From positions 15,947,569-16,011,568 of the forward strand of contig OY829545.1 of the NCBI GenBank assembly GCA_963691705.1: a stretch of DNA of 64,000 bases, written 5' to 3'. This document shows positions 48,084 through 60,291 of this stretch, in pieces (position 1 is the first letter of the stretch; every line of letters starts with the position of its first letter). Under the pieces are notes generated by a model that saw only the letters and a program-made list of their open reading frames with translations, had not been told where the DNA came from and did no database searches. A program made the translations under genes and the position numbers. This DNA comes from Viola odorata. Taxonomy: Eukaryota; Streptophyta; Magnoliopsida; Malpighiales; Violaceae.

Positions 48084-49907
48084 ATGGTAATTCCTGAAAT
48101 TGGTGTTACCGGTGGTTTTTCTGGAAGCGGTTTCACCACTTGCGGCGGAGGTGGTGGTGGTGGCTGTCCTAGCGACAGCCCTTCTCCATCTTCTCCCCTA
48201 AATATTCTCCCACCAAACTACCTGGAAAATGAACAAGCAGAACCAAGATATGTGATCAAAGAAGAGAACGATACAGCGGCAGAGTGTGTCGGCGAGCCGG
48301 CGTCATCTTCATCCTCAATGATTGAACCGATGACGGTTAAAGTAGAAGCAGAGGAAGGATTTGAGGATAAAGTGGAAGAGCAGGATACAGCTGGGGAAAT
48401 CGATGGCGGCGGCAGCGGCGGCGGTCTTGATGATGGTAATGATAAAGGGAATAGTGGGTCGCCGTCTTCTTGCTCATCAGTGGTGTTGCCGAAGCCGATG
48501 GAGGGGTTACACGATGCCGGTCCCCCGCCGTTTCTTAAAAAGACATTTGAGATGGTGGAGGATCCGGAGAGTGATTGGGTTGTGTCTTGGAGCAAGAATC
48601 GTGATAGCTTTGTGGTTTGGGATTCTCATGAATTCTCCAAGAATTTGCTCCCTAGGTACTTCAAGCATAGTAATTTCTCCAGCTTCATTCGCCAGCTTAA
48701 TACTTATGTAAGTTAGCTTAAATTTATTGATTGATTATTTTATTTCAATCCAAGTCACTTTTTTAATTTATTATTATTGTTTGCTTACATAGAGATCTTT
48801 TTCCTTTGCACTTCCTATAAACTAAAGCTTATTTGTTTGTTTTTCTTATAGATTGTGGCTTAGGATCATGTTTTAATTTAATTTATTCACCATGTTGACC
48901 CATCTGCTTATGGATAATGCTAGAGAACCCATTTGAATTCTTATAGGATTCTTGATTAATACTTGTTTATATATGCGAACATGGGTTTCATAGATAAGCT
49001 CTTTTTTAATTATGGTGTGTTGGGCATCTGCATTTTGGTTATTCTTTGTGGGTGTTCTCATGAGAGTGCAAAATGGTGGCAGGGTTTTAGGAAGATCGAT
49101 CCTGATAGGTGGGAATTTGCAAACGAAGGGTTTCAAGGAGGGAAGAAGCATTTGCTTAAGAACATCAAGAGAAGAAGTAGATACAATCACAAGCAACAAC
49201 AGGGGGCAGGGAGTGGTTCTGATCATTCAACAAGACTTGAGGCAGAGGTTGAAGTTGAGAGTTTGAAGAATGATCAAGATGTCCTGAGGGTAGAAATCTC
49301 AAAACTTAGGCAACAGCAGGAGGACTCACAGAATCAGTTGAGTGCTGTTGAGAAACGGATTCGAGCTGCAGAATGCAAGCAAATGCAGATGCTCGTTTTC
49401 TTTACTAAGGCTGCCAGAAATCCTAGCTTTATTAGACAATTAACGCTGAAGAGGAGGCAACAAGGGAAGCTGGATGCGGCTGAATTCCGTAAGAAAAGGA
49501 GGCTACTAGCAAACCAAGTTACCGAAACGTTGCCTGATGCTGTGGATACCTGCCAAAGTGTCAATTGTAGAAGCCAGGCGCAGGAACAATTGGCCACGAT
49601 GCAAACAGAACTTACCGCGATACTAAGTGAGCAAGCTGAGACCTGTCAAATGCCGAAATTGCTCAGTGCACCATTAAGCGATGAGTTTTGCCATCCTGTT
49701 CAGTATCAGAAGGCAAGTATGATGTGCGGAACGGGTTCTGAAGAGACTACTTCTGTTTATAATCTGATGTCAGAGAAACTATTGGATGACTCCTTGGTGG
49801 TTGGCAATTCTAGTGAAGAATTGGATGTCAATGATTCAAAATTTTACCTTGAATTGGAGGATTTGATTGCAAGGCCAAGAGGTTGGGTGGATGTGTGTCC
49901 GAGCTAA
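48084..49907 (+). CDS. Class A heat-stress transcription factor (HSFA9/A2-like)
   Basis: Two exons (48084-48707, 49083-49907) give 482 residues; the intron splits the DNA-binding domain at LNTY|GFRKID, the position conserved in plant HSFs. The DBD spans about residues 148-245 ([66 protein letters not shown]). A coiled-coil HR-A/B follows, with the class A insertion ([26 protein letters not shown]), then a basic KKRR. The ~145-residue Gly- and acid-rich N-terminal extension is unusually long and has IKEE and VKVE, two psi-K-x-E SUMO-consensus sites. HSFs bind heat-shock elements. [12 protein letters not shown] leans to the A9 group, but the subgroup needs a tree. Confidence 0.9.
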
Positions 49908-51350
49908 TGTAGCATATCGGTCGTGTTGGGATCCATCTGCTAAATTTGACAGTACATCTCTTCTCTTACTGTTGTTCATGCAGAATCTGCCAAACTGTTA
50001 TGTCTGCATTTGATATTGACTTGCATTGTGCACATGATTGCAGGCAAACCAAGGGATTCAGGAATGGTGTTACGCCCTTCTAAAAGCACCAAGAATGAGA
50101 GATGAAGTGACCATGCCATTCGAACTGTTAAAGAATGCAGAACCCAGATTGGAGATGCCAGTGTTTCATCCTCTCATTTTTGTTTGTCAACAATGTCTGA
50201 TCTATTAGGCCTGTAGAATGTGAATATTACTGCATAACAACGTTAACACTTACCATACACATTTAGGCATATGGTTGCTTGGGTAAAAAGTTCTTACACT
50301 AGTAAGAGTAGAGTACCTCTGATAGTCTAGCTGTTAACTTTGTTTGCATTATGCATTTATAATGTAAGATGTCTTCTAATTCCATTGTCTCTTCCTTTTG
50401 TCTACATTTTACTTCTCTATTCTCTATTTCGGTGATAAAAGTATGAGCAGTGAATTCGAATTCGTATTTGAATTCGTCTCGTAATAGCGGAAGCTGCTAT
50501 TGCAACACATGACATGCCCTACAGACTTGGAACAGTCACGTGTTCATCATAACGCTTGTTAACAATAAAATATTTGGATGGGCTTTATATTTTGTTAATT
50601 GTTTATTATCATCGCCAGAACGTTCAAGAAAAAGAGGATGTGTTGTCACTTGTTCAGACATGACATTTGGCTAACAGCAGAGATAATAGTGGTCGTGTTT
50701 AATATTGATGGCGGGTCTTAAAGGGATGTTCAAGAGATTACGGAAGTAGGATCATATCAGATATGGTCGTTGCTGCTAGTTGTTAACTAATGAAGAAAAG
50801 GAAAGCTTGTCTGTTTCTTGTAGCATTGAAATAAGTCGATTTGATGTTTTGACCGAAAATATTGTCATTTCGTCACTAAAAGTTTGAATACAACAGCCAG
50901 ATCCACCATCAAGCGTAGGTGGCAAAGTCTTTACTGGTATATTGCACCACCGAGCAACGGTGGCTCTGAGGCTTGTGTACTGCGGGGGCAAGTAATAAGC
51001 TACATGTCAAACTGGCCGGGTTTTATTACTTGACTGTAGTCTGTTGGACCGTCTGACTTGGGACTTGTATCGATTTGTGAAGATACTTGGGCCAGACAAC
51101 CGATACTTGTCTCGTCGTATTCCATGGCCCATGGGTCAGACTGCTACTTTAAAGCCCAAAATTACTAGAATTAGTGTTACAAGTTGAAATCAGAGCTATA
51201 CGATACAAGCTTTCTAACATGGGAAGGAAGGAAACAAGAAAAGTCCCAATATCAATCAAAGGTACAAAAAAGTAAGAAAAAGACTATTTTTTTTTTAAAA
51301 AATCCAAATCAAAGCAAACTAGTGTCTTGACTCATTTGTATGATTCAGGC
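49908..51350. other. Spacer between HSF and NPR1 relic
   Basis: The first 400 bp are likely HSF 3' UTR. No further exon is seen. The open frame at 50776-50991 (-) has no recognisable domain. Confidence 0.5.
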
Positions 51351-53975
51351 TTACCCACAATGCCACCTCTTCCTACCATTGGACCCGATTCCCCCTCTTG
51401 ATTTGGATGATGATGATGATGAAATGACAGACTTAGATCTGTTAAACTCTTGCTTGTCCTCATTAAAAGCGCTACTCATACCTTCCTGCAGTTCAGTGCA
51501 TCTTCTCTTCTTCAGCAGTCTTTCTTCTGGTGTACCATGTGTGAGACATGCTAGCTGCACACGGTCATCAGTATCCATGATCTTGTTCAGCACATCCGAG
51601 CAATGCGGGAAGAAGTGCTTCCCGAGTTCAACTGCTCACATCATTAACGAATAGTGTTAAACACAACCAGGAAATGATGCACTTGCGTTACATTGTTCTG
51701 CAAAACATGGTGCTTAGGCAACTTTATAGCAAATACCTGTTCTAGAGAGTGCTATCATGCTATTCAGATGTTCACCTTGAGTTCTGAAAGGTGCCTCATT
51801 CAAGTCTACATCCCACCTCCGTGCACCGTTCACCATGCTGGCTAATCGGAACTGAGAAGTGACATCCACTTGAGAAATGTGCATTGCTACTTTTGCTTCC
51901 ATTGGGAACATAAGTTTTGCAAGTCCAACTGAAAAGAATAATCAAGACCATATGCAGCATAATCATTAAACCAGCCGATGCAGGATTGATCAATGTTGTA
52001 AAAGATCATCCTATGATTCTCAAAGGTCATAAAGCAACAATCTGCTGTGAAACAACAGGAGAATGTGCACACACACGGCAAAGAAAAGGAAAAAGAAGAA
52101 GCTCATTCCTCTATTAGCTACTCCCTCTGGTGCAAATTAAATGACTTTCTCGCATCCCAATATTCAGTAGGTTTAATACTAAAAATACAAGTAAAAGCTA
52201 CAATAAAAGCAAATCCTAAAATGGACGTTTAATTCATTTACAGAGGAATATGGCATAACTCTCCTGTTGGTATTTTTTGCAGTTAGCATCTCATTTTCTT
52301 GACTTCAATGAAGAGTTAGAACTACAAACCTTACCTCTATTTTCAAGATACAACAGTTTCATCCGATGTCATCACCAGCCATACCAAGAGACATTGAAGC
52401 CTCTTCGAGCAATGGATCCCTTCTTTCACCTTGCTCTAGTATCTCTATACACAAACGTTCCTTTGGAGAAGCTTTCCTTTCTCTGGAGCCTTATGGTAAT
52501 CATCATCCCTAGTAAGCCGCTTCGAGATTTGAAGTGCTTTTCTACCATCCAAAGTAAGACCCGAGGCTGAGCTCCCTTTGTTAAGAGAGAGACTATAATC
52601 CTAGGCTCTTCCTCATTGCAGCAACATGAAGCACAGTGTAGCCTCTCGAGTTTCGACTGTTAACGTCAGCAAGTCCAAGATCAAGAATCTCTGTGGTGCT
52701 CTTTGCAGCACAGTATGCAACAGCATAGTGGAGCGCACAGGTATCATCTAGTTGGAAAGTTTGTGCTTTCAGGGTTGTGCAAACCAAATGCTAAACTGGT
52801 GTCTATAATTTGCTTCACAATATCTTGGGGCAAGGCTTTGTCAAGAGTAACAAAATCAACATCAGATTTCACAATAATCCCAATGCATCTTGCTAGTAAC
52901 CCTGCACAAGCTTCACCACAGATATTCGCAACAGACAGAACCACCAAGGTATCATCAATTGCAACCTTGTCAAGAATCTCTAGTATGTCTCTTCAGTCAA
53001 ACAAATGAGATTTGAACGAAAATTAATAGCTAGGACATTCGAATCGTACGGAATGCACTTACAACTATGCTAATCATAATGAACCACAGAAAAATCAAGA
53101 ACCATTTCCTTCTATACGTGCCCTATAAATTTAAACGAGCGTAGCAGACAAGCACCAGACACTGAAAATGATAAGACTCATTACCAGCACATATCTCAAA
53201 GAGTTGTCTCATAGTATTAGAGTTCTGGTGATTATAGACCAGAACATTTCTTATGCTAGAATCACTCGCAACACTTCAAAGTTCAATTCAAGAAAAACTT
53301 TCCAAATTATTCAACGACCCTTTTAGCAGTAATATTTTTTTCATCATTCACATGAAAAGGCAAAAGCAAAAGCAAAAGTAAAAGTAAATATTTAACAGTA
53401 ACAAAGTTTAGTCAACACAGCAACAAATTAGGACTCTTACCTGATAAAGAGTAACCAATTCAGAAACCTGAAACACAAAAGATGCATACAGCACCTCAAC
53501 CATGAAGTCCAAAACAGGCCTACAAGCAATGAAGGCAATCATTATCCGCGCAAGTACGAACACCTTTAGGCAATGGGCTCACTTTTCCACTGTACAAATA
53601 ACCCAAAACTGCCACAATTGAATCAAATCCAAGCTCATATTCCATAACCAACTCTTTCAAGTCAAACTCCACCATACTCTGCTCTTTAGTGCCCGAAAAC
53701 TCATGCTTGAAAAAGGCACTCCTTGCTGAGAGAATGCACCGGTGAACCGGGATTTCACGGTTACAAGAAGAGATGGTGATTTTGGCATCTGCAAAAAAGT
53801 TGAAATCTTGGGATCCAAAGAAGGATTCGAGATTTCTGGAGAGTTGTAGCAGAGAGAAGACTTCTGGGTTTGGAAGAGGCTTGGAAATTGAGGGAGTAGT
53901 AGTTTCTTCTACGCAGCATGTGTTGCTTCCAATGCTGATCTCGTACGAATCAGAAAAAGCAATCCTAACAAATCC
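51351..53975 (-). pseudogene. Decayed NPR1 tandem duplicate
   Basis: Exon relics match the neighbouring NPR1 in order: BTB/POZ about 53975-53460, ankyrin part 52990-52440, hinge about 51935-51735 and C-terminus 51635-51351. Lesions: the ATG equivalent is lost (position reads GTT..), a 2-bp deletion in the zinc-knuckle CLHCL/PHIAC region (about 53528), a deletion of about 100 bp in the ankyrin region (after NPEST), and a 1-bp deletion in MRKEP (about 52604) giving MRKSLGL then a stop. It keeps the VDLNEAPF motif and the Ser-rich tail (VISSSSSSKS). The product would not be functional. Confidence 0.88.
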
Positions 53976-54316
53976 CTGTATTTTAGGTTTTTTTTTAAAA
54001 AATTTAAAAAATTTGCTTGATTTGGGAGGTTTTTTTTTTTTTTTTTCAGTTGCGAGATTAGGGTTTAGCTTGATTGACGCCACGATCCTTTCCTTATTGT
54101 ATTGATAATGAATAGTATAAAAAAATAATAATAATAATAATACTCTTTTCCTGTATAACCACCAAGATATTTGCAGTATGTAGATCCGCAGAATCAAGAT
54201 GAAACACAAGCAAGCAGCAATGACTTGATTTAGAGGCAAATGTCTCAAAAATCTTCCATCACCCTAGCAACCATTGTCTTGACTCACTTGTACGATTCAG
54301 GTTTTCGCCATCCATG

Positions 54317-56731
54317 TCACTTGATCTTACCATTACACCTGATTCCCCCTCTTGATTTGGATGGTGATGATGATGAAATGACAGAGTTAGACTTGTTAAA
54401 CTCTTGCTTGTCCTCATTAAACGCCCTACTCAGAACTTCCTGCAGTTCTGTGTATCTTCTCTTCTTCAGGAGTATTTCTTCTGCTGTATCATGTGTTAGA
54501 TATGCTAGCTGTGAATAGTCATCAGCATCCATGATCTTGTTCAGCACATCCGAACAACGGGGGAAGAAGCGTTTCCCGAGTTCAACTGCGAACAACACAA
54601 CGATAAATGCAATTACATTACATTGTCCTGCAAAACTTGTGCTTAGGCAACTTTAGTTTAAGCAAATCTTTGAGGAGAAATACCTGTTCTAGAGAGTGCT
54701 CTCATTCTGTTGAGATGTTCCTCTTGAATCCTGAAAGGTACCTCATTCAAGTCGACGGCTGTTCTCCGTGCTAACGGGAACTCAGAAGTTCCGTCCACGT
54801 GAGCAATATCCATAGCAACTTTGGCCTCCACTGGGAATAGAAGTTTTGCAAGTCCAACTGAAAAGAACAATTCAAGACCATATTCAGCGTATTTCAATCG
54901 ACCGATAAAGGATTGATCAACTTAGTAAACGATCATCGTATATATGACCTCCAAGTTTATAAAGCAACAATCTAGTGTGAAACAAGAGGAGAATGTGCAT
55001 AGCAGCATTAAAAAGAACATTCCAAGGATAATGGCATAACTCTCCTATTGGTTTACAGTATTTTTAGCAGTTAGCATCACTTTCTCTCGACTTCAATGAA
55101 GAGTTAGCTCTAAAAAACTTACCTCTATTTTCAAGGTACAGCAGTTTCATCCGTAGGTCATCACCGGCCATAGCAAGCGACATTGAAGCCTCTCCGAGCA
55201 ATGGATCCCTTCTTTCAGCTTGCTCTAGTATCTCTATACACAAACGCTCCTTCAGGGAACCTTTTCCTTCCTCTGGAGTCCTATGATAATCATCAGCCCT
55301 AGTAAGCCGTTTCGCTATTTGGAGTGCTTTTCTACCATCCAAAGTAAGATCTGAGGGCTGAGCTCCCTTTGTCAAGAGAGAAACTATGATCTTAGGCTCT
55401 TTCCTCATTGCAGCAACATGAAGCACAGTGTATCCCCTCGAGTTTCGAAGGTTAACATCAGCGATTCCAAGATCAAGAATCTCCGTGGTGCTCTTCGCAT
55501 CACAGTATGCAACAGCATAGTGGAGCGCACACGCATCATCCAGATTGGTACGCCCTTCTTTCAGGAACATTCTCACCAGTTCAACATCATCCGAGTCGAG
55601 TGCTCCGTGTATTCTCTTCACATGTTTATCTAGAAGATTTGTGCTTTCAGGCTCATCTAAACCAAGTTCTATACGAGTGTCGATAATTTGCTTCACAATA
55701 TCCTGGGGCAAGGCTTTATCAAGAGTGACTATATCAACATCAGATTTCACAATAATATCAATGCATCTTGCTACTAACACTGCACAAGCTTCAGCGCAGA
55801 TATTCACGACGGACAGAACCACCAACGTATCATCAATTGCAATCTTATCAAGAATCTCAAGTAAATGCCTCTGCAATCGAACAAATGAGATGCAAAAGAA
55901 AATTAATATCTAGAACTGTAGAATCAATTACCATTTCCTCTGCAAAGAAATGCATTCCCAATTATACTAATTATAATGAACCACAGCAAAATCAGAATCT
56001 CTCATATATGAGAATGAATATGTGCACTTCAAAGTTCAATTCAAGAACAACTTTCCAAATTATTCATATCAGAAAGGCAAAAGAAGAAATCTTTTTTCAC
56101 TTCATATCAAAGACAAAAGCAAAAGTAACTATTCAACAGTAACTAAGTTTAGTCAATAACATCAACATATTAGTACTATTGTAAACTTATAAACTCTTAC
56201 CTGATAAAGAGTGACCAATTCAGACACCTGAAAGGTAAAAGACGCATACAGCACCTCAACCATGAAATCGACTACAGGCCTACAAGCAATATGAGGGCAA
56301 TCATCATCAGCACAAGTACAAACCCCTTTAGGCAATGGTCTAACTTTTCCACTGTATAAATAACCCAAAACTGCCGAAACTGAATCAAATCCAAGATCAC
56401 ATTCCTTAGCCAATTCTTTCAACTCAAACTTGATCCCACTTTGCTCTTTACTCCCTGAAAACACATGCTTGAAGAAGGCACTCCTCGCTGAGAGAATACA
56501 CCGGTGGACCGGGATTTCGCGAGTACAGGAAGAGATGGTGATTGTGGCATCTGCATAAACTTTGAAATCTTGGGATTCAAAGATGGTTTCTAGGTTTGTA
56601 GAGAGTTGTTGAAGAGTGAAGACTTCTGGTTTTGGAAAGGAGCTGGGAGTAGTCGTTTCTTCTATGCAGCATGTGCTGCTTCCATTACTGATCTCGTTTG
56701 AATCAGAGAAACCAATCTTGTTATTATCCAT
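54317..56731 (-). CDS. NPR1: NPR1-type salicylic-acid immune co-regulator
   Basis: Four exons on the minus strand (56731-56201, 55870-55123, 54857-54684, 54585-54317) give 1722 nt and 573 residues in phase. Domains: BTB/POZ about residues 45-135 (VHRCILSARSAFFK), C2HC knuckle (TCADDDCPHIACRP), ankyrin repeats ([51 protein letters not shown]), the SA-binding-core region (AVDLNEVPFRIQEEHLNRM, VELGKRFFPRCSDVLN) and a Lys/Arg/Ser-rich C-terminus. NPR1 senses salicylic acid and recruits TGA factors to defence genes. Memory of solanaceous NPR1 gives close agreement (MAGDDLRMKLLYLENRVGLA). VDLNEVPF resembles the EAR-like VDLNETP of NPR3/4, so the subclade deserves a tree. About six residues are missing before RRTAVDL compared with the relic copy. 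Confidence 0.93.
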
Positions 56732-58399
56732 TTACAACCGAAAGAAGAACCCAAAAGCGGAGAACTAAGAAGATGAAAAATTCAAGCAAAAGAGATGATT
56801 TTTGGATCAAAAGTAACCAACTTTCAATATAGGTTTGTTGTAAAAATGAAGAAAATATGAATCAATCAGCTGAACAAAATGTTAAGACATGGGTGAGTGA
56901 AGAGTGAAAACAAGTGAGGCCAGGGGAAGAGACAGACAAGAAAGAGTGGACCTTTTATGGGTTGGGTTGGATTTCTTCTCATGATTGAGATAATGATTCT
57001 GGATTCTGATCCGTACATGAGGAGCACCACACTGACCCCTGTTCTTGCAGTTTCCTTATAAATTCTGCCTTTTTAAGGTAGGATCTTTCTATTAATAGTG
57101 GTCCGACAAAACCTGTCTTCTTTGCTGTTTGATTGTTGATTTTAGGCATATGATCAATTGATCCAACGGCTGGCCTGTGTTGCAGAATGAACGGTGGGTC
57201 ATTTGACACCAACACTAGAGTGCTTCCTATTAAAGGAAAAAAAAATGCTTTGTCCTAACATGCTACTATTCCCTAGTTGACGGGGTTTTGCTGCAATTGG
57301 AGTTGTGTTTTGTGAATTCTATTTGAGCTGTTTTCTGCTGCTGTCATGGACTTTTGCAATTTGCTATTTTACCGTTTCTTTTATTTTTTAATATATATTT
57401 CTTTTATTGTCATCCAAAGATAGAAGGATAGAAAGAAAAGAACTGCTCTTCTAGAATTGGATATTTATTTCTATCGTGATACTAGTCCATCACCACATCA
57501 ATATTCTAATGTAATGAATGTTTATTTCTATCGTAATACTAGTCCGTCACCATTGAATATCTGGTAGTACAGATAATTGGTCGAATTTTGGACAATAAAA
57601 AACCAGGATGTGTTAATGCTGACAAATAAAATACAGATTGTCGGCTTGAAGTCAGCTGAGGATTTATGGCAATCCAACCAAATAAAAACAAGAATACAGC
57701 GGACCAGTGTCACTGTCAAGCCACACGTGTTGAAAACTTGAAGAATTTGAAATGTGCCCACCACTCCATTATCAGCAAATTATATCAGATAAAGAAATGG
57801 TAAACCAAGAGCACAGAAAGAAAATCCAAGAAACACAACTGTTCACCTCAGCAATGTCCAATTGGTGGGTCTAAGTAACAGACTTACACAGCATGACAAT
57901 CTGAGATTTGTCCTAGATAAGGTGTTCCTGCGATGCGATAGAATGTACCCGACAGAGGAGATCATGAATCTAGAAGGATAAGTTCCAAACAGAAATAACA
58001 GTTAAAGGATGCAATGCTAGCCGGATGTTGCGATTGTAGAACCCCTTAAGAACATACAACAAGCTCCATTTAGACCAGAACTCACGATGAAATGTAACTA
58101 TAAAGCAAAGTTCCATTCAATATCTTTGTTATACTAATAAAATTGACCCTCTTGAAGAACTTCAACTCATCTCCGAAAAAATCAACAATGACATTCACAA
58201 ATTAACAGCTGAAAGACAGTATTTTGGATGGAAGATATGGTGACAAAAACATGCACAAGGACAGAAATGCAAAACGTAAAATAATGAATTCACACCATTC
58301 AACCAAGATATACACAACTGTATTCTATTATTCATATCCTCTGTAGTTCATTCTCAAGAACAAGCAAGCAACAAAAACAATGGGTACAGATTTCCAGAA
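56732..58399. other. Spacer / NPR1 upstream region
   Basis: It holds the NPR1 promoter and, at the right, probably the 3' UTR of the next gene. No exon or repeat of note is seen. The open frame at 56979-57215 (-) has no domain. Confidence 0.5.
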
Positions 58400-59578
58400 T
58401 TAAGCTTTCTTGTTACCCCAAGGAGAGCAAACTTTCTCCAACCCTCTTCCAACAGAAGATCGAAATCCACCTTCCTTTGCTGGTGAGCACACTTTTTCCA
58501 ATCCTCTAGCAATTGAAGCTCCAAACCCACCTTCTTCCTTTGGTGAGGGAACGAAAGTGGAGGATTCTTTCTTAGATTGTTTCTTCGGATGAATCGCATC
58601 AACAATGGCTTCGATTTCTTCCTTAGCTCGCTCAAAAATATTTGGTCCTTTCACTTCATCAATTGGGGTGTTATCATCAATGTCATAACTCATCCCATGA
58701 GTTTCATGATGATGGTGTGGCGACTTCCCCTTGTGGATAATTGATCCAATCTCTTCCTTGGCCTTTTCAATTAGGTTAGGTGCCTTAACACCATCCTCTG
58801 CCAACATAGAAATAACACATTATTTACACATACTAAATGGACCATTTGCAGCATGAGTGTTCAAAGAAAAACCTAAACAAGAGCATGCCAAGACATTGTA
58901 AATTACTAAACAAGAATCCTCCATAGAACAAAAAATTGATTCGGAAAGCATTGTGATCATGCAACATGAAACCTCTAAACTTTTATAATGCACAAATAAG
59001 ACTTGTTAGTTCTAGTAGCTAAATTGTAAAGTAGAACACTTCCCATTACAAAAACTAAATTTGGTAGATTACCTGTTTTCTCCAACTTTGTTTCCTCCTT
59101 AGCAGAATCAGACCTGAAAGAAAAAAACCCAGAAAGACCAATTCAACCTCATTAAAAATCCAATCTTTCACTCACCAATTCCAATCCGAAATCAACAAAA
59201 TCAATATGCAATCCATTAATCAAACCTTTTTTCATGACTCCCATTTTCTTTCTTGGTATGAATAGTTTGTGCAAGTGCCTCAATCTCCTCCTTGGCTCTC
59301 TCAAACACATTAGGTGCTTTCACATCATCCAAAGGGGTGTTTTCGTCAATATCTTCCCGCAATCCATGAGACTCCTTGTGGCGGCGGTGATGCAGCACGG
59401 TCTCAATCTCCTCCTTCGCGCGCTCAAAAATGTTTGGTGTTTTCACATTCTTGTCTGCCAAAAATTGTTACAGAGCAGCATTAATTAAATATGAAATCAA
59501 CATAAATAAAAAAATTCGGCGAAAAAATGTCGTCTTTTCGATCCTACCTATGTTATCTTTTCTGGGTTCAGCCGCCAT
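58400..59578 (-). CDS. Four-repeat ERAKEEIE protein, unknown function
   Basis: Four exons on the minus strand (59578-59548, 59454-59226, 59113-59073, 58797-58400) give 699 nt and 232 residues with consistent phases. It contains four copies of K-x-P-N-[ILV]-[FI]-E-[RK]-A-K-E-E-I, the first three with E/G + 3-4 residues + H-rich linkers: KTPNIFERAKEEIETVLHH, KAPNVFERAKEEIEALAQT, KAPNLIEKAKEEIGSIIHK and KGPNIFERAKEEIEAIVDA. Between repeats lie D-I-D-[ED]-N-T-P motifs. The C-terminus has two copies of [RK]xGGFxxSxxRGLEKVCSP. It is hydrophilic, with no signal peptide or membrane segment. The amphipathic, charged repeats recall LEA-like stress proteins, but I know no function. Confidence 0.85.
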
Positions 59579-60078
59579 CGAAGGTTGCAGCAGGGTAGAG
59601 GGGCCGGTCAGATGAGAGAATGGTGCTATTTAGTCTCGACGTGTACGGTCCCGATTCGATATGAACTGAGGATGTCGATTTACAGGTCATAGCTGTTGGC
59701 GCACGCAGAAAATATAGGATGCGAATCATCCGACGGCATCTAATTTGTTTCCAATTTTTTTAATATTTGTTGTCTGCGTGCCAGGTCGGACTTCTGACGA
59801 GGTGGGCCCAAGTGGACCTTTTCCTTTCAGTTCGGTCCGCGTTCAAAATCGGTGTGCATGGGCTTGAAACTTGGGCTTTTGCGCCCATTAAATGAAACAA
59901 TGGGCCTAAAGTAAAAGACCTACCTGGACGTCTGGAGATACGGATGAATGGGCCAGGATTGAATTTGACATTTTTTTAAATAATTATAATTCCCTCTCCT
60001 CAATTTTTGTTTTATTGTTTTGATAAGCACCTCAATTTTTGTTAGATCCATAATTTAGTGTTTATTGTAAAATTCGGT
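59579..60078. other. Spacer upstream of the ERAKEEIE gene
   Basis: This is presumably its promoter. The sequence has several G/C-rich patches, but no motif stands out and no exon is seen. Confidence 0.4.
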
Positions 60079-60291
60079 TCAACCTTTAACCCGGTCAAGT
60101 GAATGAATTAAGTAATTTTTAACTAACTCCTGCGCTAGCATGACATTTTCAACAATACTCCTTCCAAAAACAAAACCTGACTGATTACTGCTAATGAGAG
60201 AAGGCAAGCATTCTCTAATTCTATTAGCCAAAATCTTGGCAATGGATTTGTGGAGGACATTGCAACAAGAGATTGGTCTGAAATTACTCAT
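60079..60291 (-). pseudogene. LINE (non-LTR retrotransposon) reverse transcriptase fragment
   Basis: The frame reads NFRPISCCNVLHKSIAKILA, then NRIRECLPSLISSNQSGFV and GRSIVENVMLAQELV. This is the RT palm entry of plant L1-type LINEs (RPISLCN.., NQ.AF..GR.I..N). Only about 70 codons remain, without the YxDD catalytic region, so it is a dead scrap. Confidence 0.85.

Noticed and set aside
48218..48595. 125-codon antisense frame in HSF exon 1
   Set aside because: It is a shadow of the Gly/Asp-rich HSF exon, with no known domain.
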